From Phoronis australis (taxonomy: Eukaryota; Phoronida; Phoronidae), in contig NMRA01000480.1 in the NCBI GenBank assembly GCA_002633005.1, positions 257,547 to 321,546 on the forward strand: a stretch of DNA of 64,000 nt, given 5' to 3'. The notes below the pieces were generated by a model that saw only the letters and a list, made by a program, of their open reading frames with translations, was not told where the DNA came from and did no database searches. Positions 41,900-55,986 of the stretch are shown one piece after another. The first letter of the stretch is position 1; each line of letters opens with the position of its first letter. Position numbers and translations under genes: made by a program.

Positions 41900-44310
41900 C
41901 TCTAACTCCTCAACTCTGTGTAATCTATATATTAATAAAGTATAAAAGTCGTTCCAGGTGACCAGTGCAATGGGCCACCCGAGCAGCCTGAGCACGTCTG
42001 CTACAACCTGTAACAAATCGTCTGCTACAACGTGTACCAAATCGTCTGCAATTCTAACTTTTTATACATTATCCTTGAGGAAATGTAAATTTGGTGGTAA
42101 TCTTAGGAGAAAAAAAAGCGTTAACGAAAAAGGAGGGTTGTTAATAAGTGTATCCGTGTGAGCCTAAAGGAAGTTTATTTCTAAACTGAATGTATGAAGA
42201 AAATGTTAGCGTTCAATTAATACCATTTATAATTACGTTTTCTATTTTAGAACATCTCAAATTCAATGAAGAATGGTAATTAAATCTTCGTGACATTCTC
42301 TTAAACCAAATTACGAACAATTCCCTTCAAATGGCACAGTATCGAAAGCGTAGTAAACAGGTGGTTAGGTACTAATGAATTGATGAGCTTGTGTAAATCG
42401 ACCGACATTGCAAACAAACTCAAAGCTGTAACGTTGGATGGTCTTTAAAATCTATACAAATTTCAAAAAAGTCACTGCACATTTTAATCGTTCATATCTG
42501 AAAAAAATTATTTCGCATAATGCCTAGTATACCCCGTTGTCTGGACATTGACTTGTAAAGATACACGAGGAAGCGGAATGTTTAATGGATACACACACAG
42601 AGACAAAAGCGCAACCCCGCGATTCCGTTGTTCGTAATGACAAATGAACGACGACATCTCGTTAAATATGGTAGGCTGTGCTAAGTGCAACACTCGCTCT
42701 AATTCCCTCTAAAGGTGCCCATGGGACTGCCTGCGTCGGTTGTAAATTGAAGAAGATTGACAATGATGCCAAACGTGTTAATGTCTCAACAAAACATCAG
42801 TGAAGATGCGTTCAAGACAGCGGTGGTCATGCACCCCTATAAATGTTCACAACATGTTTGTTCGCGGGACGGTTCCTGTTGTCAAGTTATTGGTGGAAGT
42901 TGACAACAGGAGTCGTTCTGTGAACACATAATGTCGGCGGTTTACGTAACTCGTAAGCCAATCGATGGCATGCTGCAGCTGTGTAACGTTCATGTTTATA
43001 CATGTGGGATTGTACCTCTAGTCTCACTTTTATGTAAAATTGCAAGGTTACTAAGCGTTATTAGATTGTTGCCGTTGGCGACGGAGCAACGGACTAAGAA
43101 ATGTTACAATCTGTCTGTGTACACCGTCAGCCCCGACTTGAGTTCAGCAACCAATACAGATAGGCTTACGATTCAAGTCGCCAGTCAGATTTCTTGAATC
43201 CTAAGCACTTCTCAAGATTCAAATGAAATATCAGCTAGTCCATTTCAGCGATTTTTAATTCACATAAAACGCAACTTTATTATGGATGTAAAAATAAAAA
43301 AAAAACTCAATATACTTACGGAAAATCATAACATCAACACCCTCACACACAAGTAGTCAAACGGTAATGAGCGGAGTTCTGTCAAATATATATCCCGTTA
43401 ATCCTAATAAGCCAGCAGTCGTCTCCTCGCTCTCTTCAGCAAGACTTTTCTAGCATGCAATACGGATTATGGTGCGTATATGAATGTAAAAAATATCTTT
43501 GGCCGTCATAAATACCGTCATTCAATATAACAGATTGCTGTCAGATGGCACCGTTGACGTGGTCCAGGAGCCAAGTTCGACAAAACAATCCTCGCTGTCA
43601 AAGCGTATGCAGCTTGATGCACAACACTTTCAAACGTGCATGCGTCGTTTTAATATGAATCATTACTTTAATTTAACACTGGTAAAAGTTTGCAAAGGCT
43701 ACAAATATGTGAAACACGTTTTCTACATTTCCTGTTTCTAAGATCCTAGTAAATTTTGTCTCGCATCCAGCTTCTATCAATATCAGACTCTGTTGAACAT
43801 ACCTGGCATGTCGTTCCCCGTTGGTCAATTCAGCTGAACACGAAAACCATGCATTCGCGACCTTAACTGGTGTAACTCGAGTAACTTACTGAATGTTAAA
43901 GGCGGGTAGCGCCTAGTGGTAACTGCTTCTCACGAGCTCAGTTGTTGCAGCTTACAGTTTAGCTGCGCTTCTATTTTCGTATTGAGCAGCAATTACGTCT
44001 CAGATATTAGAGTCAGTGAGAGAAATAGGAAACAAAGTGAAATGCTGAATTACGCATACAAATTAGATGGTAGCTTAGCCTGGTAAAATCTGACTAAATA
44101 GCTTGTAATACTAATCAGTAGAAGCTGGATTCAAGAGACAATAATAAACGCGACATATGCCATCTTTCGGGAACATTTAATGTACACTCAGGTTGAAAAC
44201 TGCTTCTTCACGTGACGTGGTTCTTGCTTAGCTCATATTCAGGCATAATTTTCCGGCTAGGCGTAATTGAACCGAACAGCAACACTTCTGCAACGCTATG
44301 AGATGTCATT
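41900..44310. other. No gene recognised
   Basis: No supported exon. An A-box-like TAGCGCCTAGTGGTAACTGC at about 43907 lacks a B box. Confidence 0.35.
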
Positions 44311-44313
44311 TGT

Positions 44314-44574
44314 TCAGATATACGCCTCTCCATCTAAATTAGTAGCCCTACATGTCTCAGTGATATGTATCTCCGTCTCGTCGAGATATTCTTTGTGAAG
44401 ACAGGCATTTGAACCGGTTGGCAAGAAATTTAGACTCAGCAATGTAGGGCGGTCTTTGATTCTGTCCTTTTTCTGAGGCTTGACAACACTTGAATAATAA
44501 AAAAACACAATTGGTAACAAAATGTCTACACTGAAAAGCCACAAGAGAGAATTGCAGCTAAATATTAAACGCAA
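44314..44574 (-). CDS. Possible type II membrane protein N-terminus (weak)
   Basis: An 86-codon frame begins MRLIFSCNSLLWLFSVDILL then PIVFFYYSSVV, a plausible signal anchor, followed by a basic PQKKDRIKDR stretch and a luminal-type tail with two cysteines. Golgi glycosyl- or sulfotransferases begin this way, but no family motif follows and no strong donor is visible. It may be chance. Confidence 0.2.
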   Translation of the reverse strand: MRLIFSCNSLLWLFSVDILLPIVFFYYSSVVKPQKKDRIKDRPTLLSLNFLPTGSNACLHKEYLDETEIHITETCRATNLDGEAYI

Positions 44575-44579
44575 GTTCC

Positions 44580-47500
44580 ATTCAAATTCGTCTCAGTGTG
44601 AACTCAGCGGGAGAGGGCAGATACATATGGCTCAGTTTTGTCTTAAACTTGCATGCACACATGCAAACTAATTGATAAGTTCACCACTGTCGGTGGTGAT
44701 ATCTCGGGAATATTTGTCATGTTTGTCACCACTTTTTACTGAGACACGCAAACGACACACATAGATTGTATTGTCAGGAACTACTAACTACAGGGACATC
44801 TATCGGGAAACATACATAACACCCCTTTACGGTAACTAAATTGTCCATGCAACAAAGACAGTACCAAAAAGCACGTCTTAATCAAGTTTTATGACTACAA
44901 ATTTCTACAAGTCAAGCCTCTGCGGCTGCTTACGTAGATCGTCTCACAGTGCTGGAGATTTAACGGTAACTGATACATTGTCGGACACTACGGGTTCAGT
45001 TTTGAGCACATTGTCACCTGACACATATACAGACGGTACAGACATATTTTTTAAGTATTAAATTATGTTATGCAAGCTATACTGCTTCGTCCTTTGATTC
45101 TCGGGTCAGTGACATTTCAGTTATGCTACACCTAATGGTTTATTTGTACCACGAGATTTCTTTGACTTGTTGCAACCAATGAGCTATAATACAATCTATT
45201 CAAACAGTCTCTATTTAAAAATTAAGCCTCTTGTTAGGTTTTAAAAACAATGCATCAGATCTGCGCTTAATCACATCGCAAAGTGTATTGTTTTTCGCCG
45301 TGCCTCATTATATTTATGCCTCAAATGCATTGTTTTTTAACCTAAAAAGAGGCTCACTACTAAAATGGTGACTGTGAATAAGGTGTATATGGAGATGACA
45401 CCATTTACTACGTAATACAACACTGCGTGTATTATCTTACTCATATGGAGTACATTAGCCTGCGCGAAAGTAGTTCACTTCTATGCTTTTGCTCGGTAGA
45501 CGGCGCTTTTGTAAACATGGTGGCTCGCTCTGATTTCGGCAGTAGGCCTATCGCGTTTCTGAATCACTGTAAATGTTACTGAACAACTGTTTTAAATGCC
45601 GACTCAGATCAATTTCCGAACCGGGAATCTAACTGGGGCCAGTCATACACGCCTGTACGTTGTAGGCTACTTGCATAAAAAGTGAGGGAAAAGGGGTCTG
45701 AATGAAAGGTACATTGGTGATTTTCGACACATCACTGTGACTGTGGCCGCTTGGACTTCGACTTCAGAGTTCAGTCTTATCACACCTAACTACTTTGGAA
45801 ACAAGTCGGATATAATGTTTCCTGGTTTTGAGAATGACGCGATCAACATGTTGCAATATTAACTTCAGTGCAGGTTCACTAGTTATAGCTCACAGAGTCA
45901 GACTGTGTGAGCCAGAACACACCAGTGACAGCAAATGTCTAGACTTGACCAGGCGAATACACGTGTTGTTGGTCACTTTATACTAAGGAAAAATGGGAAA
46001 CGAACAACAGGACAAGGATATGGTCGAAAAAAGTTGATGAATGTAACAACTGAATAACATTCCTATTATTCAGTGGATTAGACAGTGACCACCGTCTCTA
46101 ACTAGCATTTTGTTTTGTTCAAAACCCACACAGCTGCAGAAATCAGCAAGAATGGATGTCAGCAATCTCATTGCTCAGTCTTAAGATCGACAGAAACATG
46201 TACTAATGGATTGATTCGCCATCTGTTTCTAAGAAGCCAACAGGAGCAAACAGTTAGTTGACCATGGGTATTCAGTATCTGAGAATTATCAACAATCCAA
46301 CCCTTTCTTGTCAAAAATGTCTAAAGATACAACCGAGAAACTTGATCGGAAACTGTTGTTTAAAATCAGTACATATTTGGATGACCTTTGCAAGAATTCA
46401 GGAAAAATGTGCTTCAACTTCCCATGAGGAACCTGGATGACAAGCCGCTTCTTTGGAAAATTGTGAAAGAAGTGGACAATCGTCCACATGGGCTACCACT
46501 TCTGTTACTATGTGTCATTCACTACATATCGGTATGACTAAGAATGAATTCACTGTAGCCATAATGTATGGGATACATGTAGATGTTTGCCAAAAACCCT
46601 CAACTCTGTGCTGTACAGAGGCTATTGACTGCTGCGTGCATTCGTCATCATGCTGACAATGGTGCATGTTTGAACATTTTTCATGGCAAGAGATGGATCA
46701 CGTTTATAGCTTATAATTGTTTTTAACATATATTTTTAGCAAACGTGACGAAGTTGACGATAGCAATTAGATAGGTGATTACAAATTCTCCAGATTGAGA
46801 CATCCTCCTAAATTCAGAACACAGAAATCATTGCTGAAATTTAATTTTTTCATCTTGAAATTTGAGGCCTGAGTGATTTTTATTTTTTTGTACTTTTCAA
46901 ATTCTTAACGCTATGTTGTAGCATAACAGGTTGCAAGATTACTCTTGTAAGTTCATAAAAAGTGACTTTCATGACAAACATTTAACAATTTGTTACCATT
47001 CCCCTTGAATTTTTGACACACAATTGTGTGAATTTCTAAAAATTGTGACAAGCTCCCACTTTGAACAAAATAATTATTCACTGTCCCAAACTAGAGAATT
47101 TTTGCGTAATTAATTTTTGAATTTCTTATGTAGTTAACTGTAAAACTGATGGATGAGTGTTCTTGTTTATGAGAGGATCTGCTTTAAGAAAAAAGGTTAT
47201 AAAAGTGATGACAATTTATTGTTTAGCTTTTGATCTTAAGTGATGGTGTGGTAGTTTTCACCAGCTTTAAAAATGTCAGTGACAAAAGGTAGAGTTCATA
47301 AGTGACAACAGATATCAATAGTCCATTTCAGTTAGTGACTCTGAAGCAGATGCTTATGGTGGCAGTACTCGTGTGGTTAAAGAGTCATGACATAATGCTT
47401 TCGATTTAAAAATCTTGAGGAACTCTCTGATATGTAAGCTACAACTGTTTTTCTCACAAGAAATGATGTTTGTGTGTTGTCAAAATCATTTGCATGCTGA

Positions 47501-50500
47501 GTTAGCCACTGAATGATCTCAGTGATTCGTATGGTTAAGGGGGTTTTGATCAAAGAATAATATTTATTTTAATTGGCTAGACTGATACATACCCAGGGAA
47601 CTTGTGCCATGTGATAAAATGTTATTGTTTACATATGTTTTGGAAAAAATAAGTGGCTTAACGAGATCATGAAATGTTACAATTGTGTCTTTAGCATCTA
47701 ACGTCAATGTATAATACAGGATTACTTTTACATAAACATTTAAAATGTTATTGATTTTGAATTTCCTATATATAGTTAAGGTTAAGAAGGCATGCCTACG
47801 TGATGTTCTCTGTACATTTGTTGATTTGATAACACTATCAATGATGGCGTTACTGTATCAAAAATAAAAAATTAAAGGGCAATTTTGATAGTAAAATCAC
47901 CGATGAAAATCTTATTTTAATGATGTGGATTTTCGACTCTGTTCCAATTTTTGTACTTCAGGGTGACCTAAAAGGGCTGCTGGGTTCCTTGTTAATTCCA
48001 GGTTGTATCTCTTGGGAGGGATTTTTTATTTAGTGCATCTGCATTGAATAAATTTATGTTTTTGATTATTTTTTGGCATCTTTCCAAGATTTCCGTAAAA
48101 TTCCAGACTCAGTCGCTTTAGCGTATCTAGTAGGTGGCATTTTCAATAACTTTATCCAATATTTTACAAGAGTGACATAGTTATTTGCATAGAGCGGGTA
48201 AATTCCCCATTCACCCAAATACAGCTGCGTTTAAGCAAGAGTTTCCAACTACAAGACTAATTTTACAGAATTTAACATATCCCCAGATTTCCGCCCGTAG
48301 CACATAGTTGGCACAGGAGTTTTATCAAACAGTTCAAGTTATAGGCTCAATGGTAATTCCGTGCAGCGGTTTTTAATTTTAGAGATAGACATAGCAGCTT
48401 TACTACCTTGACGTGCCAGAGTTTTAGCGGCTTTGGACCTAACTAAGCTGGGTGTAAAAGCTATTCCAAGATATTTATATTATATTTTTATCAATTTTTT
48501 AGATTTTGAAAAAGTTCTTCAATATAATTGGAAAAATAATGCATCCCACTCAATAACAATTAAATAATTATCAAAATCGGGTTAAGCAGTGCAAATTTAT
48601 CGCAATTTTGGTGACAAAATTTGGGTCATTTGTTTGGATCGCGTCGGTCATCTTGGACAACAGCGGCATAAGTTACGAGTTTATAACCGTGTATAACCTA
48701 TTTTCACCGATAATTTACGATGGAATGTAGTGAGAAAAATATATATACATGTACCTACTATTCTGAGCGATTCAATAATTTTCACTAGATTTCAGCCACG
48801 CAGATGTTACTTATTAAGTTATAAATGTGCTCACAATTCCCGTAACAATTCCGGCGGACCAACAACATGGCGACTTACGCTAAACTGAAGGGCATGCTCA
48901 ATCGGCTATTTTGTACTTGGTGAAGATTTAACTTTGATACATTTTGATGAAAGCTGCTATAAAAGCAAATTTACACAAAGTTTATGTTTTTGTGCAAAAA
49001 ATATACCGAATACTGTAATTATTGTAATGTGAAATACCCATTCAGTTGACCATACCCTCAGCTTAAGAGTAGTTGAAAAAGTTTTGAAATCGTTTTTTCT
49101 TTGAAAGTCAGTTGTGCTTCAAGGTTTGATTATGTGCCACAACATAATTCATATTTTTCTAAATTTTACGTATGGATCTTTCTTTTAATACATGCTTGTA
49201 AATCTTTGCTTTCTTAATTCAAGTTATCAACAGCAGAATGTAAAGGTTCTTAACCAGAGTAATAGGCCATGTTGGATTGTGAAGTTTACATCCTCCAATC
49301 CTTTTTCCAGGCAAGTTCTTATTTTTTGAAATCATGCTTGTCGAATTCTAATGTAAGGAAACACGTGGTCGCCAAGGTAATAGTAAGGCATATCCACTTT
49401 CATATCATGTAAATTTGTCGTGTTATTGTATAACGTTTGTAATGCTTAAATATTCTAAGGTATTGTGAAGTCTAATTTACTTATTTCGGTAAAAGATAAA
49501 ATCATTTTGGCTTACTCATGAACTTTACTATACTGGGATTATTTCAGTTTTGACTTACATGTATGTACAGTAGATGTAACCTTCAACTACCTTGAAAGTC
49601 TTTCACTGTAGAAACCAAACATATAATTCCGACTGAAAGCACTTGATTTTAATTAGAACTGTGGATTAAATCATAATCGTCCTCGGATTTGTTCCTGATT
49701 TCTATGACTCAGTGACCAAAGCATTATAGAATTAGCTTTCCATAATGAATGCCTGTAGTAATATGTTCACTGGCACCTTCAGATAATATTTCTTGATGCC
49801 TCGGGTTTATTACTTTTTCAATAGATTAACACATAAATTTAAAAAAAACAAGTTCAGAAGACTTCCATTTCAAGTGTTCTTGAAATTCTGTCATTGAGAT
49901 TGTGACCTCCATTCAAATTACAATTATATCTATTACTTAATTAAAAGGTGACATCCTTCTTACTCACTGCTGGAAATGAAGAAAATGAAAACTGTAATAT
50001 TTTGATTAGACTTTATTATCTGTGATACACTGGTGTTTACATCTCGTTAGTAAAAAAAACAATATAGCTATGCCAAAAAATGGAAGGCCTCTTCTCAGAA
50101 TTAACTCGGTTGAAGTCGAATAAGATCATTACTGCTGGGCTTTTCTAATTAACCAAGATGTGCGGACAAGAACTGCTCTGTGCAACAGATTCACACAGTG
50201 CTATTATTTGTGTTGAAAAGCAGTTATTTTGGTGTGAAACTATGTTTTTAAAGTACAAACTCACTACGGTCTGTCAGTAGGCCCACAGCACGATGTGAGA
50301 GACATAATATTCACATAGGTCTGTCTGTATGTCACACAATGTCATTGCCATGGCATCTCAAAAAGGAATTTGCGGATTTTATTCATATTTTGGACTGAGG
50401 TGTAGGCTAGGTGGGATATCTCCAAGCGCAAGTTGATATTGTTCTGAATAGGGATTCTTTCATGCTCTTAAATTCCCCTTGTATTTTTTACAAATATCAA

Positions 50501-51120
50501 TATTTTAGTTTCGCGAAGCAGTTAGGCTAAATTTTTAAAGGCGAAGACAACCTTTTTCATGTCTTTATTAGCAAAATAAGGTTCGTTGATTATCCCAGAC
50601 ATATTTTCCACTTTATTACAGCTTTTCGTAATTTGCTTACTTATTCGGAAGTGACGTTTTGGGAGGCAAGAATTTCGCGCCAATTTCTTTACAAATAGTC
50701 TGACTGTGAGAGCTGCCGAGTCAGTCATTGTTCTATCTCAGATGTGATAAGTTCGGTCGTCGTTTGCTTTTGTTTACGAGTCAGTCAACATGCCACACTG
50801 ATGCTGCGTACCGGGATGTACTAATTATCGTCTCACGGACAGAGGAATAACCGTCTCACTTGCCCGAGTGTCCAGCGACACACTGCCGCTGGATGGTGAC
50901 CTGAGCACACAAACTGCTTACACCCTGCCGTGTGACTGCCTCGCCACACACCTGGCACCTTCTTAATAGCTCCAATACTTTAGACAAGTCCACAATAAAC
51001 TTATATAAGTTTGGCTCACCGATCATTGAACAACGAACTGTCCTCTTCAGTGGGTTTCGAACGGAGCCTGTATTCAGTCCCTCTACTTAACATCGCAGCA
51101 GGGCTGCTTATAGGCTTTAG
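44580..51120. other. Long AT-rich stretch, no gene recognised
   Basis: About 6.5 kb without a convincing exon or structured repeat. The only protein-like pieces are two short adjoining frames at about 46303-46535 (MSKDTTEKLDRKLLFKIS and MRNLDDKPLLWKIVKEVD), which match no family I know. Confidence 0.4.
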
Positions 51121-51126
51121 GTCATA

Positions 51127-51293
51127 ATAATTGTTTGATAAACTATTGCACAGCCATGTATATTGTTTGATAAACTATTGCACAGCCTTGTATATTGTTC
51201 GATAAACTATTGCACAGCCATATATATTGTTTGATAAACTATTGCACAGCCTTGTATATTGTTTGATAAACTGTTGCACAGTCTTGTATATTG
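51127..51293. repeat. 30-bp tandem repeat, left of LINE
   Basis: About 5.5 copies of TATTGTTTGATAAACTATTG then CACAGCCATG (or CCTTG). The same unit is found to the right of the LINE at 52257-52420. Confidence 0.9.
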
Positions 51294-51295
51294 TA

Positions 51296-52202
51296 TTGAG
51301 AAAATACGAAAAACGGCATTTTGGAAATGACAAAATTGATGTCGTCTCATCATATAAGTACCTGGGTATTTGCCTTACACCTAAATTAGTCTGGACGCAA
51401 GCTACGGAAACTTTGTCTCGCCAGGCACACAAAGCAATTTTTTCAATTAAACGTTTTCATTCAAAATGTGGACGACTTTCACCGAAAATTGCACTCGAGA
51501 TTTTTGGGAAGGTATCCAATTTATGTAAAGCTGTTTGTTAAACTGATCAAGTATTGGTTTAAATTGTTAAAAATGCCAGCACATCGAAATCCAAAATCTG
51601 TCTATGACAAGCTTGTCACAGTGGATGAGGCTGGTAGGAAAAATTGGGCTTCACCTGTTAGGAATTTGCTGCAAAGGTATGGTTTTGGTTTGGTATGGTA
51701 CAATCAGGGAGTTGGCTGCGAAGCATCGTTTCTTGTCCTTTTTGAGAAGACAATTAAAGATTGCATTTTACATGACTGGAGCTTTACTGTGGAGAATAGC
51801 TCAAAACTTAATACATATTTCTCATTTAAAATTGATTTTGAAATGGAATGCTATCTGTTGCGGGATATTCCATATATCTTTTTAGCAGCTATGGCTAAAT
51901 TACGTTGCTCCAACCACAACTTGATGATAGAGAATGGTAGACATGCTCTCGTGGACCAAAAATACCGTGTGTGTTGTTTCTGTGTGTCCCTAATTGAAGA
52001 TGAATACCATTTTATATGTGTTTGTAAAATGTACTGCTCTCTGAGAACTGCATTTATACCTGAGTTCCGCTGGCGTGAACCAAATAAACATAAATTTGTA
52101 AAACTAATGAAAATGTCGGAGCCCATTGCTCAGATTAATCTAATGAAATTTGTATTTCACGCCACTGCTCTCAGGGAAAAGCTGCTCAGCGTTATCCTGT
52201 AA
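51296..52202 (+). pseudogene. CR1/L2-type LINE, RT C-terminal fragment
   Basis: The first part reads YKYLGICLTPKLVWTQATET, LSRQAHKAIFSIKRF and SPKIALEIF, the post-catalytic RT region. At about 51505 the frame jumps to LGRYPIYVKLFVKLIKYWFK, then LRCSNHNLMIENGRH, RVCCFCVSLIEDEYHFICVC and the final TAA at 52200-52202. The segment that should link the two parts (the second RT-tail motif with YG.E.WG) is missing, so there is an internal deletion plus frameshift. The C-terminal C..C...H...C cluster is the usual zinc-like tail of these LINEs. The 5' end is truncated. Confidence 0.75.
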
Positions 52203-52256
52203 ATTTTATGTAACATGTGGGCCAAGGCCTTCAATGTTGAAATACATGCATTTGAA

Positions 52257-52420
52257 TATTGTTTGATAAACTATTGCACAGCCATGTACAATGTTCGGTA
52301 AACTATTGCACAGCCATGTATATTGTTTGATAAAATATTGCACAGCCTTGTATATTGTTTGATAAACTATTGCACAGCCATGTATATTGTTCGATAAACT
52401 ATTGCACAACCATGTATATT
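52257..52420. repeat. 30-bp tandem repeat, right of LINE (3' tail)
   Basis: About 5.4 copies of the same 30-bp unit as the left array, starting 55 bp after the LINE stop codon. It probably belongs to the LINE 3' tail. Confidence 0.9.
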
Positions 52421-53755
52421 TTCTCAGGCAAAGTTGTATTTTGCCTATTCTATGTATTTTTAAATAAATTTTAAAATAAACTGTGTGATTAGATAAATTT
52501 CTTACCTTCTATATTATGAGTTTTTCATCTAAAATATTTGCAGTGTAAATACAACCAGCCTATTGGGATGCGTCTTTTTGACAAAATTCGTTCTCAACCA
52601 ATGTAACTTACAGTATAGGACTTTTTTGATTGTGCTCTACATGAAAATCCGTGTCAAAGGGAAGGTCACAAGTAGTTCTAGTCAGTTGGACAGTTTCATG
52701 ATGCCTTCTTAACCGAGGTAGCTCAACCAGCTAGTTCTCTATTGTGTTTGCAAGGAATGGAAGTAATTGAACCTTGCGCGTCAGTTAACAGATCTAATCG
52801 GGTTTGACTTGAATTTTCACCCAACACAACTGTGTTGGTTCATCTTCATAGTTGAAATCACAGGAACTCATTGCTCAGGTGTACGCCATAAATAAAAGGT
52901 TAGCTTATAGGCGTAAATAACGTCATATGAATCTCCGAAAAGACTCGAAAAAATGTCAGTTTATTGCCGCAAATGTTCGACTTAATTGCCAAATAATTCT
53001 GGCAAGATGGCTATCTATGTTTGGCAGATCCGGAACAAATTCTGTCGAAGTCTATTTGGTTTATTTTGAGAACTACTATACGTTTGCAATTTAGGTTCTT
53101 TGTGGCAACACAAAATTCGATTTCTCGTGTACCTTTCTTTGGCAACGATGCATTTGAATGATCTCGAAGAAAGGCCCACCAGTATCGATTTTCGATTTAC
53201 ACCCGTAAGTCTGCTTTGACTCCTCGTGTGGAACGCTAACTTACGAGATTACACTCTCCTCAAATAATTTCGGAATAAAAATAATTTCCAGAAACCAATG
53301 ATTTTGTCAAGAATACACGTAATAACTGTTCACGCCGGCGAGGAGGTGTTTGAACACGGCACACACCACTCGTCTTTGACAATGACTAAGATGGTGGAGC
53401 TCGTTAGATTTTTAGGTCAATTTTTAACACTACATTTGGTCGTGACATATACTGGTGACGTTAATGTGTTTGCAAGACGTGTTTAAAAGTATTCCTCAGC
53501 CATTACCACAGGTTCATTTCTCCTATAGTACATGTTAATGCCCTCGGCTCCGCCTCGGTCATTCTCATAATATCACATTGACCTTGGGAAAGTCAGAAAC
53601 TACTGCTTTTTTATTAAAAGTTGGAAAAGTCTGGTAATGCTACAGATTGTATTTTCTGTACACTTGCAGTAAGACAGGCTTGCCAGTTGTTTCCAGTTTT
53701 GTTAACGTTATTTGTCAATATAGGTAAAATACATATGATAAAGGATCTAGTGTCT
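52421..53755. other. No gene recognised
   Basis: No supported exon or repeat. Confidence 0.4.
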
Positions 53756-53759
53756 ATTA

Positions 53760-54243
53760 TCACGGTTGGCATGTTAAAATTTTAGTTTTTGTCGTTTGCT
53801 GATGACTTGATATTATTTTCTGAATCATCTAACAACCTACTAAAATATAAATAATTTAGCAGAAAAATGGTATCTTGAGGGTAATCCTACTGAAGTCACA
53901 TCAGAACATAGGTACCTTGGTATTAAATTTACACCGAAAGAGATACGGACAAGTGCTCAAAAATTCAAGCAGAACAAGCATAGAAAAGAATATTTTCTCT
54001 AAAATCGTATGTCAAAATTTGTTGACACACCAGCTGAGATGTGCCTCAAATTAGCACACTCTAAGATAGCACCTATAGTTATCAATATAGCAGAAATATG
54101 GGGGAACTACATGGGTGACGATATCGGAGTTATGCATAAACATTTTAGTCAATCTTTGTTTAATTTAGGAAGAACGGCACTCAACCTTGCAGCCAGCGAT
54201 GAATTGGAAAGATCGACTATTAGGGGTTGTGCATTATTAAAAT
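53760..54243 (+). pseudogene. LINE RT fragment with FADD box, degraded
   Basis: FLSFADDLILFSESSNN (about 53785-53835) carries the [FY]xDD catalytic box of reverse transcriptase. After deletions come VTSEHRYLGIKFTPKE and then, in the 54009-54243 frame, PAEMCLKLAHSKIAPIVINI, AEIWGNYMG. The order and motifs match CR1/L2-type LINEs, the same broad group as at 51296. Multiple frameshifts. Confidence 0.65.
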
Positions 54244-54249
54244 GACATG

Positions 54250-55259
54250 TTGGTGTAAAAGGTTCTTGAAGTAGAAAAACGTGCATTTTTAATGAAATTT
54301 AGTTCATGATTGAAGCCTACATGAATGTCAGAAATCAAATCTTTGTCATTCTTTCGCATTTTTTTCCATTGTTATTTCCTATTGGCTAACTCGCGTCTGA
54401 CGTCACTGAGGCTGCACGTGGGTGATGGCAATGAGATGAATTAAGCCTATTATAAATAGTTCATTGGGTGAAGGCCTCTCGGCTACAGAATTATACTTTA
54501 TGTATATAACTCGTCTGCGATCTCGGCTTACAAATTTCATAATATAAGTTTACTGTTGTGTCGTGTTGACTATTAGCAGGAAGAGATAACCAGGAAGGGA
54601 CAACTAGCTAAACCGCCGTTTTTGGCCTCCTTCCCCGGACTAATTTCAGGACTTAAGTTTCGTTTAAAAAGAAACAGATGATTTCATCAGAGAGATTAAA
54701 GCTTTTTCTATAGAAGGATATCAAAAAACTCACTTTGCAACCTTAAACAGTGGTGTAATTGTACTTTGAAAATATCGACTTCAGCGCACGCAATCGCACC
54801 TTCCCACACGCAGTCACGGGTATTTAAGCTTTTCCGTCGATGTATAGATGGCGCAGTAGTCAAGTACTCCCTCATTTGCATATCAAATTTGCATGTGGGA
54901 GTTCTGAGAGTCTCGCAAGTTTAGTTGCTGTCGAGCGCTTGAGTGGATAAAGCGGTGACCTCCCGCTGAGATCACGCACTGATGAAGATACCACAGCTAA
55001 CTCGATCGCTTCGCAATCAGGAGGTGAAAACACTCCCATGACCGTAGTTCTAAATTCCAGCTAAGCAAGCCCTATTTCAAGGGGCGGACTTTGAATAGTT
55101 TTCATTCCCTTACAGTGGGTTGCAGAGAAGTTTAGAACTAGGTCAACATCGAACTTTCTGAGGCTAGCTATCGTGTTGACAAAAGTTTGAAGTGTCAGAA
55201 CCATAGACTGAGCGCGCGAGAGGTCTATGATTCCTGTTCTAATCCAGTTGACGAAAAAA
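54250..55259. other. No gene recognised
   Basis: The stretch before the gap includes an A-box-like GAGCGCTTGAGTGGATAAAG at about 54934. No exon supported. Confidence 0.35.
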
Positions 55260-55986
55260 NNNNNNNNNNNNNNNNNNNNNNNNNNNNNNNNNNNNNNNNN
55301 NNNNNNNNNNNNNNNNNNNNNNNNNNNNNNNNNNNNNNNNNNNNNNNNNNNNNNNNNNNNNNNNNNNNNNNNNNNNNNNNNNNNNNNNNNNNNNNNNNNN
55401 NNNNNNNNNNNNNNNNNNNNNNNNNNNNNNNNNNNNNNNNNNNNNNNNNNNNNNNNNNNNNNNNNNNNNNNNNNNNNNNNNNNNNNNNNNNNNNNNNNNN
55501 NNNNNNNNNNNNNNNNNNNNNNNNNNNNNNNNNNNNNNNNNNNNNNNNNNNNNNNNNNNNNNNNNNNNNNNNNNNNNNNNNNNNNNNNNNNNNNNNNNNN
55601 NNNNNNNNNNNNNNNNNNNNNNNNNNNNNNNNNNNNNNNNNNNNNNNNNNNNNNNNNNNNNNNNNNNNNNNNNNNNNNNNNNNNNNNNNNNNNNNNNNNN
55701 NNNNNNNNNNNNNNNNNNNNNNNNNNNNNNNNNNNNNNNNNNNNNNNNNNNNNNNNNNNNNNNNNNNNNNNNNNNNNNNNNNNNNNNNNNNNNNNNNNNN
55801 NNNNNNNNNNNNNNNNNNNNNNNNNNNNNNNNNNNNNNNNNNNNNNNNNNNNNNNNNNNNNNNNNNNNNNNNNNNNNNNNNNNNNNNNNNNNNNNNNNNN
55901 NNNNNNNNNNNNNNNNNNNNNNNNNNNNNNNNNNNNNNNNNNNNNNNNNNNNNNNNNNNNNNNNNNNNNNNNNNNNNNNNNNNNNN
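55260..55986. other. Assembly gap (N run)
   Basis: 727 undetermined bases. Open frames crossing it are meaningless. Confidence 1.

Noticed and set aside
46303-46535. Two adjoining frames MSKDTTEKLDRK... and MRNLDDKPLLWKIVK...
   Set aside because: They would need a frameshift to join, and no family or splice signal supports them.
54930-55000. A-box-like sequence GAGCGCTTGAGTGGATAAAG as a tRNA gene or SINE
   Set aside because: No convincing B box or cloverleaf.
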